The notes beneath the pieces were generated by a model that was not told the origin of the DNA, did no database searches, and was given only the letters and a program-made list of their open reading frames with translations. A program made the position numbers and the translations under genes. From the NCBI GenBank assembly GCA_934045075.1, contig OW203732.1, positions 14,114,201-14,178,200 of the forward strand: 64,000 nucleotides of DNA, in the 5' to 3' direction. Shown here piece after piece: positions 10,226-20,893 of this stretch; position 1 is the first letter of the stretch, and every line of letters starts with the position of its first letter. The stretch is from Yponomeuta sedellus (lineage: Eukaryota > Arthropoda > Insecta > Lepidoptera > Yponomeutidae).

Positions 10226-10620
10226 TTATTATTAATTTGAAATAGCTCAAAATGGAAATTTTATAATTCTAAGTTATTACTTAATCCTATATCTCATATC
10301 TCCGTATATTACTCATTCCGAGTGTTTATAACACCAGGTACACCAAAAAGCTGTTGGTAAACGATTTTATGTTGGATTTGTCTTTCCTCTTTAACAAAAT
10401 AAAGGAAAATATTAATTTACTAAATAAAACTTTGATGGATTTATTATTTAACTAAAATTTATTGTAGGCATTGGTGCAGAGCCTAACATAGAAAAACCAA
10501 ACCACAAACTATTCCAAAAGTTTTCAAACTAGACCAAGCCTGTAACTCGGCGATCCACCCAATTGAAAAATACGAATTTATTAACCGTCCTCCCAAAACC
10601 AAAAAGCCCCAAATCCGTAC

Positions 10621-10828
10621 CTGCCAGCGCTTCGTCGAGATCGACGTCATCGTCGTCGTCATCGTCGTCATCGTCATCATCGTCATCGGAGGCCGCAGGC
10701 GCGGGCGCTGCCGCCGCGGGTGCCGCTTGCCGCGCCACCGCCTTCTCCTCTTCCACCCTCAACACGGGCACTGCGACCACCGACATAACTAAGCAGCAGA
10801 CAGCCGCTAACAGTAGTAACGACCTCAT
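10621..10828 (-). CDS. Acidic secreted protein, coding exon 1 (signal peptide)
   Basis: This begins the only complete gene in the window, a 295-residue product from exons 10,828-10,621, 3,913-3,812 and 3,726-3,149. The start ATG follows an acceptor (ctgtttgtttcag|ATACAAGATG), so a 5' UTR exon precedes it. Residues 1-19 (MRSLLLLAAVCCLVMSVVA) are a clear secretory signal peptide with likely cleavage near VVA-VP. Then come VLRVEEEKAVARQ, an Ala/Pro linker, an uninterrupted run of 14 Asp (residues 48-61) and VDLDEALA. The donor GCAG|GTACGG closes the exon in phase 1, exactly matching exon 2. The protein should be exported. Asp runs of this kind are compatible with binding divalent cations or basic polymers, but that is inference. 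I do not recognise an orthologue name. The TATA box and the CRE-like site upstream suggest regulated, possibly tissue-specific expression. Confidence 0.85.
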
Positions 10829-11304
10829 CTTGTATCTGAAACAAACAGCCTGTTATATAGCACTTAAAGGCTCGCATCACAATGCAGGTGCCTGACTAAA
10901 TGTACCAAATAGTTTTGAAGAGAATATAAACTTATTGCAATTCCTCAGATTATCAGTCATTGGTTGAATTTAATTACACAAAAGTTTAACTACACTTGAC
11001 CGCGTCGACCGTAGCCAGATATTTCGAATAGGAAAGTTGGAAGATCCTTTATGAGTGGTGAGGATGACGAGATCGATACCGTAGGAACTCAAATGATAAT
11101 GATAACCGAAGAGTAACAAATTCATTCCAGGCTTTAGTCTCGTCTCGATCGCATCCAGAGCGTGCTGCTTTTTGTGCTGCATTCCTTCGAGCTGAAAACA
11201 CGAGCGTGTCTATTCTAATTGGGCATTTGCGATAAAGATGAGACCAAAACCAGCACAGCTGTAACACTCAGTCCGTTCGGTCACCACTGCACTTCACTGT
11301 CACT

Positions 11305-11415
11305 ATTCACCTTGTGTGTTGAACTTGAAGTCACTGTGTCCTAGCGGAAGTGATTCCGCTCGCGCCCCTTTGAGTGGAGGACGCGATGGCCGAGCGTGCG
11401 GAAACAGTATAGCGG
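11305..11415 (-). other. Probable 5' UTR exon of the acidic-protein gene
   Basis: The minus strand from about 11,413 (expected start from the TATA box) reaches a donor AACACACAAG|GTGAAT, with exon end at 11,311. This pairs with the acceptor at 10,836, giving a 475-bp intron in the 5' UTR. The exact start is not determined. Confidence 0.5.
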
Positions 11416-11435
11416 CGGGGTCTACCCGGCGCACT

Positions 11436-11454
11436 CTTTTATAGAGTTACGTCA
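11436..11454 (-). promoter_or_regulatory. TATA box and CRE-like site
   Basis: The minus strand carries TGACGTAA (11,454-11,447) just upstream of CTCTATAAAAG (TATAAAAG at 11,443-11,436). The block 11,340-11,460 is GC-rich against AT-rich flanks. Position and orientation fit the promoter of the acidic-protein gene. Confidence 0.6.
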
Positions 11455-11459
11455 TACGC

Positions 11460-12580
11460 GCTGGGAAGGAAAGTAGTGATGGTCGCTGCGGCGAACCAAA
11501 GAGTAGGGAACGCAGAAGCGCCGTCAAAGACTGGTTTTGATATTGGTGCTGGTTGAAGGTTTTTGTCATGATTCGGACAATTTTTTTGTAATATTTCGGG
11601 CTAGCAGCTGTACGGGGTGTCTGTAATTTGATTCATGTTGAACGGATTTACAGAAGGTTCAATGCATAGCAGACAGTGGAAGAGAGTGGAGGATTAATGG
11701 TAAAGGATATCTCAAACGACATGGCGCATCTGCGATTGCGTAGTCTTTGGCAATTGAAGAGGGGTTGGTTAGGTTCAAATGATTAATTTATTTAGATTAT
11801 TTGCCGCAACGCCGAGTCTCTAACGGAGAAAAGTGTGAGCTAAGCGCAAGCGTCAATTTGGAATCTTAAACAATTTTTAACATTAGTATGGGGACCAGCC
11901 TTGTAAGACACTTTCACTCGGACGTTATGTATGTAAATGTGTAATTGATAACGTGACGTAAAATCTTATCACTGCCGGACGTCTAGAATATCGGGGCCGT
12001 TTTCTTTTTCTTCTTTCGGCGTTCGAAATTTAAAATTCTGCGGAATTCTGCTGTGGGTTTTTGCATAGGTCGTTTGAATATATTTTTGACCAGTTAGGTT
12101 TCAACTATCTCTCTTGTGTAATCCATCAATAATCTTCTTTATTGTAGACTTGGGAGATTCTTCCTCAGTTTAAGAAAAAACCGGCTAAGCGCGTGTCAGG
12201 CAACACGCAGTGGAGCGTTCCGTAGAAGAAGGGACATTTTACCTGCTTTGCAACTTTGTCAAAGTTATTTACAAAGAAATTTGCACAATTTCTTTTTCAT
12301 AAAATTGATCGCTTTTTACTTGTTCACTTGCAAAGCTTACTTAGCCGTAATAATTTGTAATTGTGTGTGTGAATCCAACAATACCCTACACTATAGTGTA
12401 GGCGAGAATGAATTAAAATTTAAATAAAATATTAGAAACAGGGAAAGTAGGTACCATAAAAAATATTTGAAAGAATTTATCCGACAGACAGATGGCTGGA
12501 CACGTCGAAACTATCAGGGTTCTTTGTTGACAACGGAACCCTAAAAAAGGAGCATTTTACACTTTGTGACAGTCAAATTG
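11460..12580. other. Upstream intergenic DNA, nothing recognised
   Basis: This is presumed 5' flank of the acidic-protein gene. No repeat family or exon is identified. A palindrome 'ccctacactatagtgtagg' lies near 12,384. Confidence 0.4.
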
Positions 12581-12581
12581 G

Positions 12582-12645
12582 CGTGTCCTGGCAGAGGCCT
12601 ATTCCAGCAGTGGACTAACACCGGCTGATTATGATGATGGTCATT
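12582..12645 (+). mobile_element. LINE 3'-end fragment
   Basis: The sequence 'cagaggcctattccagcagt' followed by 'ggactaacaccggctgatta' and a tgatgatgg tail is the usual lepidopteran LINE 3' end. Confidence 0.6.
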
Positions 12646-12819
12646 ATCAAAACACATTTTTTACTTGCTTAGTACTTAATAACTCAACTGTGTTAATTAG
12701 TTAAGTATGTACTTAGAATTATAAATAGCTGTTGACATTTGGCGACCATTAGGAATAAGAATCATGTATGTTAACTGAATAATTAAAATTAAAAGTGTCT
12801 ATGACTTACTATCTATATA

Positions 12820-13586
12820 TGGGTTCCCTATTTCATTCCGAAAATTCTTTATTCGAAATACGGTTCACCTACGAATGAGACTTCGAAAGATTGATTGTTC
12901 GACGCCTTATTGAATCAAATGTTTATACACCGACTGCTTGTTGGTTCGATGTCTCGTTACATCGAAAACTTTACTGCGATGCTTTTTAATGCGACGGTTA
13001 ATTTTATCGAATGTTAATGCACCGATTGCTGTTAGTTCAGTGCCTTGTTACATCATTATCATCTAGTGCTGAATTATTGTAAAAGTACCTACGTAGAAGT
13101 TTTAATGCTTAAATCCTTTTAATTTTTCATTGGCATTCTCTAGAGTAGTTCACATTTTCCTCGCAATCTGATGTCAAAAGCGCTCAATTGGTAGAGCGCT
13201 GGTACGGATAGCCAGAGGTTGCGGGTTTGAATCCCGGCATGGATGAAATTTTTAGCCTCTAAATAGGTTTTTAAATCTGATGTCGTGAGGAATGTCTATT
13301 CATTCAAAAATTCGGCGATTATTTAAATTATGTATGTTATCCCACAGAGACGAAAAATACTACTTTGCTAACTAGCACTCAGTAAAACGTTTTTTGAAGC
13401 AACGAAGCATTTAAAAAACAAGCATCGTTAATATAATGCACCGGTGTAACAGTTTTCAAAGCAACAAGGCACCGGACAACAAAAACATCGAATAAAAAAG
13501 GCGTCGAACAATTAATTGTTCGAAGTATCATTCGTATGTGAACCGTATTTCGAACAAAGAATTTGCGGAATGAAATAGGGAACCCC
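12820..13586. mobile_element. Foldback DNA element with ~100-bp inverted ends, TA target site
   Basis: The left end reads gggttccctatttcattccg then gaaatacggttcac. The right end is its reverse complement (gaaccgtatttcgaac, cggaatgaaatagggaaccc) with few mismatches. The arms continue with degenerate 'gttcgacgcc' and 'ttcgatg' subrepeats on both sides. TA flanks each end (12,818-12,819 and 13,587-13,588). A family-B SINE is inserted in the middle (13,176-13,273). It has no coding frame. A Tc1/mariner-like origin is suggested only by the TA. Confidence 0.75.
13176..13273 (+). mobile_element. SINE family B (tRNA-headed), nested copy
   Basis: The insertion runs from 'gcgctcaattggtagagcgc' through the B box gggtttgaatccc to 'cctctaaataggttttta'. 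It is flanked by an 11-bp target duplication aatctgatgtc (13,165-13,175 and 13,274-13,284). It is 5' truncated within the tRNA-like part. Confidence 0.85.
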
Positions 13587-13599
13587 TATGCCTACCTCT

Positions 13600-13760
13600 T
13601 TGGTCTTGCGGTATCACGTTTGAATACCATTCTGGAGGTAGTGGATTCGAATCTCAGTGGGAACCGCCGTACATTTGTACGTTACAAATAGCCTCAGTCA
13701 GCCCAATGATTTTGTAGGACGTCCAGAAAACATACTGTTCCAGGTCCAAAATTTTTCTCA
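13600..13760 (+). mobile_element. SINE family D, diverged
   Basis: A tRNA-like B box (gtggattcgaatctcag) is followed by a diverged family-D body (cgtacatttgtacgttacaa, tagcctcagtcag). It lies directly beside the foldback element. Confidence 0.5.
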
Positions 13761-14492
13761 TAATTTTTTGGACCACAAGAATAAAAAGTTCTTCAAAATC
13801 TACGTAGTTTTAGAAGACTTGAAGTAATTGTTACCTCCAGGGCTTAGGAGGTTAAACTTACATACATACGAGCCAAACATATTACCCTCCTTTTGAGCTG
13901 CTACTCTGACGGGATGACTTGTACAATGTACAAAGGGCCGTATAAAGTACAGTCTACAGTCTTCCGGAATGAACTGTATATTTCCGGCACTTCTACAATG
14001 CGGGATTAAAAACATACTGCCACAACTAGTGAGCATCTTCAAATGCTGCCTGGCTCACCAATACATACCACACGCATGGCGGGAAGTCAATGTGGCATTC
14101 ACCACAGGTGGAAAAGGGTGACTACACAGAGGAGAAATCGTTAAGACCTATTAGCCTCACGTCATTCTGTCTGGAATATCCTCGATGTAGTTCCACGTCA
14201 GTCTAACTCGTGAGTTTTGGGCTACGCTTATAACAGGTTTATGAGGAAGTGTATAACAGTCTATAGAATCTTTCGACCTTCTTCAAAATATCTGGACCTG
14301 ACGAGACGATGCTACTATCTTAGGTCTTCAACTTCGAGAATCGGTTCTGGCCAATAAACAGATCTCTGTAAAAGACTTTAGAACCATTGTTCTTTTCAAT
14401 AGCCTCTTCAATACGGTCTCTTTTCAACGATTCAGAGATTTGTCAATTAAACCGCCGATATTCTGATGGATCACGCGAAGATTGCAGGCAAT

Positions 14493-14598
14493 AATGGATG
14501 CGGCAAGCTGAAGACAGGGCGCTATGGCGCTCATTAGGGGAGGGCTATGTCCAGCAGTGAACTAGTACAGCCTGGCGACGACGACGACGACGACGACG
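14493..14598 (+). mobile_element. LINE 3'-end fragment
   Basis: The sequence 'gcggcaagctgaagacaggg', 'gggctatgtccagcagtgaa' and 'tacagcctgg' is followed by a (cga)n tail. It is the same element type as 18,759-18,915 (inverse), 32,845 and 42,103. Confidence 0.7.
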
Positions 14599-14882
14599 CG
14601 AAAATTGTAGCCTCAGTTTTAACCGCTCTTTCATGAGGTTGAAGGTGTGGTCTGAGAAATTTTTGGTTATTTTAGTCCTGTGGGTTTATAAAATTTACCA
14701 GGTTTTACAAAGTTCTAATTTGAGACAGCGTACAAGGGGAACTACCTAAGGCTTTGTAGATACGTTTGAGGTACATAAGTCTCAAATTACGACTCTGTAT
14801 AGTTTGCTAACATATTTTTTATTTTTAATAAAAGTCGTGAAATCTCACCAATACATAAAAAGCTAGCCAACTACTTGTCTCA

Positions 14883-15020
14883 GGGCTGATTTTTCAATAG
14901 TCAGATAACTTTTATCTGAGGAATAAAAATGGCGGTTTGACAGCTTATGTATGAAAATTATGTCGAACCGCCATTTTTATTCCTCAGATAAAAGTTATAT
15001 GACTGTTGAAAAATCAGCCC
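14883..15020. mobile_element. 138-bp foldback MITE, copy 1
   Basis: This is a near-perfect hairpin with arm gggctgatttttcaatagtc...ataaaaatggcggtttgaca and a loop around 'gcttatgtatgaaaattat'. It is flanked by TCA on both sides (14,880-14,882 and 15,021-15,023). An equally long copy lies at 20,400-20,537. The 3-bp TNA-type duplication suggests PIF/Harbinger mobilisation. Confidence 0.85.
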
Positions 15021-15029
15021 TCAATTGAT

Positions 15030-15688
15030 TAAATTATGTGTAAAAACTTGCCAACACGAAAACAACGCATGACGCTTTTTAATTTCCATATACTAGGCAA
15101 GATTTAGTACCACTATTTTAATTCGACGTCTTCTAGAGGAAAAGAAGAAAGCCTGTAAATTTGAAAGTCACACAATTTTTTTCCTGTTTACCAATCAATT
15201 CTGTCAGAGCAAGGAACTTGGCAAGTTAAAGTTAAAAATCATGCATTTTCTGAAGACGAGAAGTTGGCCAGTTTTTTTTACACTTATGTGTTGGTGGGAT
15301 CACACGAACTCTTTCTCTTGCTGAAACAGCGGGAGTCTACAACTCTGGCCTAAACACGTTTTCGGTACTGTAGGCGGTCACAAATATTTGTATGCGCCTT
15401 GTGAATGGGCGCGAGGACTTTCACCGACTCCGGTCTCTAATGTGTGCTCACTACAAATATATAGGTATATTAGGTTAGTGTACGAGTGTGTTGACTTTGT
15501 TGCTAGTGGTGCTGCTTGACAACTGGATTTTGTTAAGAACAACTGGGACCGCCTTGAAAATAAATCGTTTTGAGGAGTATATTGTCCAGAAATGCGAAGG
15601 CCTTCCTGTATTGTCTGTATTGTCACTGCACATGGTAAAAATATTAATTATATAATAAAAAATACCTGTACCACAGTTTTATTTTCTA
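15030..15688. other. Unassigned
   Basis: AT-rich DNA with no exon or repeat family I can support. Confidence 0.35.
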
Positions 15689-15880
15689 CCGCGTTGGTTT
15701 AATGGTTAGCACACTTGACTACCGAAACAGAGGTCGTGGGTTCTATTCTCACTGAATTTTACAAGTGGCCTCGGTCTGGGTGTGTTTCCATGTTTGTGAT
15801 TTCCGTGACTTGCTACAAATAGCACAGGGTATCCCACTTCGAAACCAGTACGTACAAGTAATTGGGTTCTGTAGAAGAAA
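15689..15880 (+). mobile_element. SINE family D, near-complete head and body
   Basis: The tRNA-like A box region (cgttggtttaatggttagca), the B-box region (ggtcgtgggttctattctca) and the body (ctcggtctgggtgtgtttcc, cacagggtatcccacttcg, agtaattgggttctgtag) are all present. It is the best copy of this family in the window. Confidence 0.75.
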
Positions 15881-17688
15881 ATATTATTGCTATTGATTTG
15901 TATAAGCCCTGAAGTGACATTTCTTTTTGTGCCTGTTAAAATATTTTCGAACGGATTCGGAAATTTCAATAGAATTTAAGGAATTTCTAGTGTATAAAAA
16001 TATTGAAAATTGTCTAATTCTGCGAGGCCGCCATAATTATTTAATAATCTGTTAGCTTAATTATTGGTCTATGATTGCAGGAGCGGTAATTAATATATAT
16101 AATTTAGTATGATGCGTTGGTAAAATTGTTGAGGTGCAAAGGAGAATGACCAAAAACAGTCTATGTTGCGCTTTAAACATTTATCCCTCAAAATGTTTCT
16201 TTTGAAAAATTATTTCATAGTTTTATTTGATAAAATAAAAGAAGCAGGGGTTTAAAAGTAATAATTAAAAAATATCAGTATTGACTGTATAACCACGTCG
16301 ACATCCATGTGAATAGCTAAAAAACTTCAGTACAGATTACATTACAAATACAGATTAGATTAAATTATTGCAAAAATCAAAGAGTATTAAACACGGATGT
16401 CAAAAAAGACGGATGGAACCTTCTATAATCACATGCGCTATCTGCAAAAAGTCGCAGTATGTAAATGCCTAACACGTCCTTTGCTAAAGGCATAAATAAT
16501 CTGTGGCATAAACACCAAACCACCAAAATTGTCATAACTGAGTCTTTTTAATCTGTCTTCATAACCTCAAAACATGGGCTCAAAATTAAGATTTCTCGAA
16601 ACACCCATCTAATATTTACATAATATTTTTCTTGCATAATCCAGAGCTAATTTTTTATAGTTTACCGTTGGTTTCATCAATGCGCAAGAAGGCGCAAAAA
16701 TAGACTAACTCCTATAGTTAATTGATCATTCTCCTTTTACTTAGTTCTTTCGTAACCTTATTTAGATCCGTCATCTCTTTCATACCTTATAACTTATTTT
16801 ACACATGGTAACGTCGTTTAGACTCCTAAACCGTTAACACCTCGTAAAACTCTACGTTTATTCGTCGCCGACTCAGCCAGGCAATTCCTAAGCTTACCAC
16901 ATTACCATTTGCACCGCAACGCGCACAAGCTCGCGTCAACCGTGCACTTGTCATACTAAGGTCAACGTATTGGCAACACGACACAATTCCGTCCGATATT
17001 GGTGTTAGTCATTCTCTGTAACGCCTGGTACGGCACCCGCATTTCTGCTGACGGGCCACAAGTGAATTTATTGCAGCTTTGATTGGAGACCTTGCACATT
17101 TCTTATATATACTCGTAACAGAAAAACCATGTCAAAAGTTAAATAAACGTGGTATTTTTTTTTCTCTACGACTAATACTTTTCATAATGTAATCTGTCAA
17201 AAGGTCATTCTAGTCACGTGGTACAAACACGCGTCGTATAAATCGCATATAACTATGACGTCACAACTTGAAAGAAACGACTCATAATATATGGATCTGT
17301 TAACAATATTCAAGTTTTTGATCTAAAACATTCGTAAGTACTAGACATTATTCATTGAATCTACTCACCATGATTAAGCTCGGCGAATCAGAATGAAACA
17401 TGGTTTTCCTCTTCCGATAAAAAATCAAGTAAGTAGATCCGCATTCAAATTAATAATTTTCTAATTATCTCGTCAAATAATGGTTATCTGCATTTACACT
17501 CCTTTTCGAAACCTATTAGAATTCAATTAAAAACGTCGTCTATCATGTTCTTTTGTTATAATTTTTTTTTAGATTTTCGCATTTTTTGTGACACCAGAAT
17601 ATAGAAAAAAAAATAAGGTTTAACTTTTAGAAAAATCATCAGTCTTTCCATATCTTCTAAGGTATAAAAGCAATGCTACTTCAATCTA
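15881..17688. other. Unassigned 1.8 kb
   Basis: AT-rich sequence with no recognised repeat, exon or RNA gene. The 16,780-17,060 part is somewhat richer in G+C but has no supported frame. Confidence 0.4.
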
Positions 17689-17904
17689 AATGTATGTATG
17701 TATGTATGTATGTATGTATGTATGTATGTATGTATGTATGTATGTATGTATGTATGTATGTATGTATGTATGTATGTATGTATGTATGTATGTATGTATG
17801 TATGTATGTATGTATGTATGTATGTATGTATGTATGTATGTATGTATGTATGTATGTATGTATGTATGTATGTATGTATGTATGTATGTATGTATGTATG
17901 TATT
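17689..17904. repeat. (TATG)n microsatellite, about 215 bp
   Basis: About 53 uninterrupted tetranucleotide units. It is followed by 'ttctggtgtgtacaataaac', which resembles a LINE tail, so the array may have grown from a retroposon end. Open frames across it are artefacts. Confidence 0.95.
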
Positions 17905-18758
17905 TTGTTTTCTGGTGTGTACAATAAACAAAAGGAGCTCATTAATCAACTAGTCAAGAGCTACAGTAGCTGACCAGTGCACCTAGGTGTAGGATAATTC
18001 TGTGCCATCACATTTTACTTTAATTCTTCTTCCATAATATTAGTACCTCCCTACTTCAGGATAAGCATAGATAAACATTGTCATACAGAGTGGCTAAGCG
18101 CTGAAGCATTTCCTGTCGCTGTGACAGTCCTATTTAATAAATTTCTTGGTAACCTAACTCTTCTTCGTTGTCCTAATACAATCCAGATGTTTTTAATAGC
18201 TGACTGCAAAAATATATAGTAGTTTACTACGTTTCAGTTAAACATACCAAATTCAGCACATTCAAACCACCTTTGTAACCACTTCTGCCATGAAAACCTT
18301 TTAAAAAAATCCTGTTTTAGCAAAGTACTAGTGTAGTGAAAATAATCCAAATACCGTAAATAAGTTAAGAGTGCCTCGTGACAGTTCTAGGTATATTACA
18401 GTATAGTGTTAATTTATTGGACCGTCATAACGGTACTAAGTAAAGTTACGCTTTTAAGAACATGCTAAAGAAGTAAAGAAAAATGTCTACGTCATTCATT
18501 GTAATTTCCGAAAAATTTTTTTTGATATCAACAATGACAGGTTTTAGAAAGTGTAGCACTGCTTTATGTAATTCGAGAAATTCTATTTCAGGACGACGCT
18601 GCCTGTTGCCATCCAATTTTGTGACAAGACAAGTACCCGATTCAACATCAAACTCGTTCACGTATCATATCATGTACGCACGAGTCACAATTTTTTTTAC
18701 TGCATAACTAGAGACTGCCGCACTAGTTCAGCGGTGGGTTCTAACCAAAATTAAGGCG
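17905..18758. other. Unassigned
   Basis: No supported exon or repeat. Overlapping 70-codon frames on both strands near 18,446-18,707 have no splice or homology support. Confidence 0.35.
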
Positions 18759-18915
18759 ATCGTCGTCGTCGTTGTCAGGCTGTACTAGTCCACTGCTGGA
18801 CATAGTGCTCCCCTAATGAGTGCCATAGCGCCCTATCTTCAGCTTGCCGCATCCAGCATCTGCCTGCAGGTTTTTGCAGAACGTCATCCCACCCTCCTCC
18901 CGCCCTCCGAATACG
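18759..18915 (-). mobile_element. LINE 3'-end fragment
   Basis: This is the inverse of the 14,493-14,598 type: (cgt)n, then 'tcaggctgtactagtccact', 'gctggacatagtgctcccct' and 'cttcagcttgccgcatccag', continuing to about 18,915. Confidence 0.7.
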
Positions 18916-18950
18916 GAGAGCCTCCTACCCTACTTTAAGGCGTTAAATTA

Positions 18951-19325
18951 AGGCGGTAGGCAGTGCTAACTAGCGCCACCAATGGATTCAAAATCATAAG
19001 TTGTTTTATATTACATTTTTTCCAAAAAGTGAACCTTAGAATCTTAACAACTGTGCCAAGTATTTGTAAAACCTAGAATCTAGGATAAGTAACCTAGGAC
19101 TTTAATCGAGTTCCGCTAAAAACGGCCGGTTTTGACATAACTGCTTTAAATTTCTAGTATTCTTGTACGTCTAGCAATCTTTATTCTATTCTTGGCCCAA
19201 GATTTTTGTCAGTAGGTTGTATAAATTATTAAGATTTATGATGTTAACTTTTCCTAAAGACGCGTTATAAAAGAAGGTAATTATGATTTCCATTGGTAGC
19301 GTTAGTTAGCACCGCCAAGCACCCG
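18951..19325. mobile_element. TIR element, unclassified
   Basis: The left end 'gtgctaactagcgccaccaa' + tggattcaaaatcat reappears inverted at the right end (atgatttccattggtagcgt + tagttagcacc). A left-end copy alone lies at 23,697-23,835 and a short piece near 50,043. It has no coding frame. Confidence 0.6.
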
Positions 19326-19689
19326 ATCTTTGTGTAAGTTTGAGCCTTGTTGGTCTTTCTTTTCCATGTACGTTTAGGCCTATACGTATCTCGATCGCGT
19401 AACCTTTACTATGCCCTCTGTTCAGATTGGCAACATAACATTTTTAGGACACACGACCGTGAACCTAAGGCAAAAAATCCAAGACTAGATAACAAACGGC
19501 CGCTTTAGCATAAATACCATCTAGTCCTAGATCCGTGATACTAGGTTCCGGGTTTTTTATTAAAGATATATATAAAGTAATGAATTAATTCGGCTTAAAA
19601 CTGATATCCGTGATTACATTTCGGTTTTCAAAAAAGAAATCGCCCGCGTGTTCTCTAAATGTAACATAAGATAAGAATATTCTTTATTC

Positions 19690-19932
19690 CAAGCGCTTCC
19701 GTGCTTCGCAAGGCACGTTAAGTCGTTGTTGCCGGCTGTCACGTAATGGCAGTCGTTAAGCCATGTCAGAGGCCTTATGGGCGGCTTTATAACTTCTGAA
19801 AGTAAGGCCCGCCACTGTCTTACAATCCTCCACCAACCCGGACGTGGCCCCCGTGGTGGAGTATGGCCAAACCTTTCTGCGATGCAGGAAGAGACCCGTG
19901 CCCCAGCAGTGGGAGTATAAGAGTAAATATCG
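19690..19932 (+). mobile_element. 5S-headed SINE, 5' truncated
   Basis: It runs from 'gcgcttccgtgcttcgcaag' through 'ggcagtcgttaagccatgtc' and 'cgtggtggagtatggccaaa' to 'cccagcagtgggag'. It lacks the 5S-like head. Directly downstream (19,975-20,160) is a GC-rich stretch that belongs to no family I recognise. Confidence 0.85.
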
Positions 19933-20193
19933 ATTCTTTATTACAACATATATAAATATACAGAGTGCAAGTTCGAATCTTACCAATCGATTTGTCGATC
20001 GGAATCGAATCGGTGCGCGGGCGTGGCGCGGCACCGTTGGGCTGGCGACCGGTCGCGCCGGTACTTTCATCGCGAGCCTTCTCACTTCCGGCACCAGGAC
20101 TCCGTGATCCAGTTCCACGGTCCCATTTGCATGCGCTTAGGGCTTCGACGGGGTAAAACGTCGCAAGGAGGACCTGAGGCATCTGGTTGTATT

Positions 20194-20345
20194 AGATAGA
20201 TAGATAAATAGCTAGATAGATAGATATAGAACACTTTATTGTACATAAAAATGGAAATTACACAGACATTTCTGAACCTAAGTATTAGGTTGTCCGGTCG
20301 ACGAAATAGTTTTTTCACCACTACAAGCTCAACCAGTAAGCAGCA
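20194..20345 (-). mobile_element. LINE 3' tail
   Basis: On the minus strand a ~100-bp body is followed by 'tgtacaataaagtgttcta' and (tatc)n. It is the same terminus as at 7,620-7,740. Confidence 0.5.
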
Positions 20346-20399
20346 CAATATTGTACATTGACAGACAACAAACAGAATGCTAATATATTTACTTGATTA

Positions 20400-20537
20400 G
20401 GGCGGATTTTTCAATAGTCAGATAATTTTTATCTGAGGAATAAAAATGGCGGTTTGACAGCTTATGTATGAAACTTATGTCAAACCGCCATTTTTATTCC
20501 TCAGATAAAAGTTATCTGACTATTGAAAAATCAGCCC
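20400..20537. mobile_element. 138-bp foldback MITE, copy 2
   Basis: Its length and hairpin match 14,883-15,020. The arms are nearly perfect complements (ggcggtttgacagcttatgt / cttatgtcaaaccgcc). The flanks are tta on the left and taa on the right, which may be a mutated 3-bp duplication. Confidence 0.85.
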
Positions 20538-20594
20538 TAAATACACTTATTTGCTTACTAATCCGCATTCCTCCATCACACACACGCACGTAGA

Positions 20595-20710
20595 GTGTCT
20601 GAGATGTTCAAATACCTCTGCGCTTGGAATTGCCAATCCGCGGGGGCGCGTGGCAATTGAGCCCATACTCTCTCTCTCTCTCTGAGAGAAGAAGAACGTC
20701 CCTGCAGTGG
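20595..20710 (+). mobile_element. SINE family E, 3' tail
   Basis: The sequence is ttcaaatacctctgcgcttg, 'gcgtggcaattgagcccata' and a ctctctctctctgagagaag tail, as at 61,195-61,320. Confidence 0.6.
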
Positions 20711-20893
20711 AACGATAACACAAAAAAAATTAAAAACAGTCTATCATCAAATCCCTTAGGATCAGATTGGTACCGGCTGCGCCATGTTAAGAAGGTGAGC
20801 GCAATCAAACAACATGTAAGGTATTGAACTGATCTATTCACACGAAACTCATCTACCGACAACACAACTACCGACAGTTCCAATTTTCTAGAC

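Larger units (their letters stand above)
2920..11415 (-). other. Transcription unit of the acidic (Asp-rich) secreted-protein gene
   Basis: The inferred extent runs from a TATA-box promoter (11,443-11,436; start expected near 11,410-11,415) to the AATAAA at 2,934. The inferred exons are a 5' UTR exon ending at 11,311 (ACAAG|GTGAAT), then 10,835-10,621, 3,913-3,812 and 3,726 to about 2,920. The introns are 475 bp, 6,707 bp and 85 bp. The 6.7-kb intron holds SINEs, a Helitron and LINE fragments. The three coding exons total 888 nt and form one continuous frame of 295 codons plus stop. Confidence 0.7.

Noticed and set aside
10483..10620. Continuation of coding exon 1 past the donor (TDLGLFGFGRTV.. 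to a stop)
   Set aside because: The GCAG|GTACGG donor and exact phase match to exon 2 make splicing far more likely; an intron-retaining short form cannot be excluded.
10853..10859. TATATAA as promoter of the acidic gene
   Set aside because: It lies only about 25-30 bp before the ATG, leaving no 5' UTR, and a consensus acceptor lies in between. The TATA box at 11,443-11,436 with an upstream GC-rich block is better placed.
14578..14598. (cga)n tract as an Asp-rich coding segment
   Set aside because: It is the tail of a LINE 3' end, the same as at 18,759 and 32,890, not an exon of the acidic gene.
17673..17973. MYVC / HTYI repeat frames
   Set aside because: Translation of the (TATG)n microsatellite.
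19844..20182. Overlapping 87-120-codon frames on both strands
   Set aside because: They cross a 5S-SINE and its GC-rich flank; no splice sites or homology.
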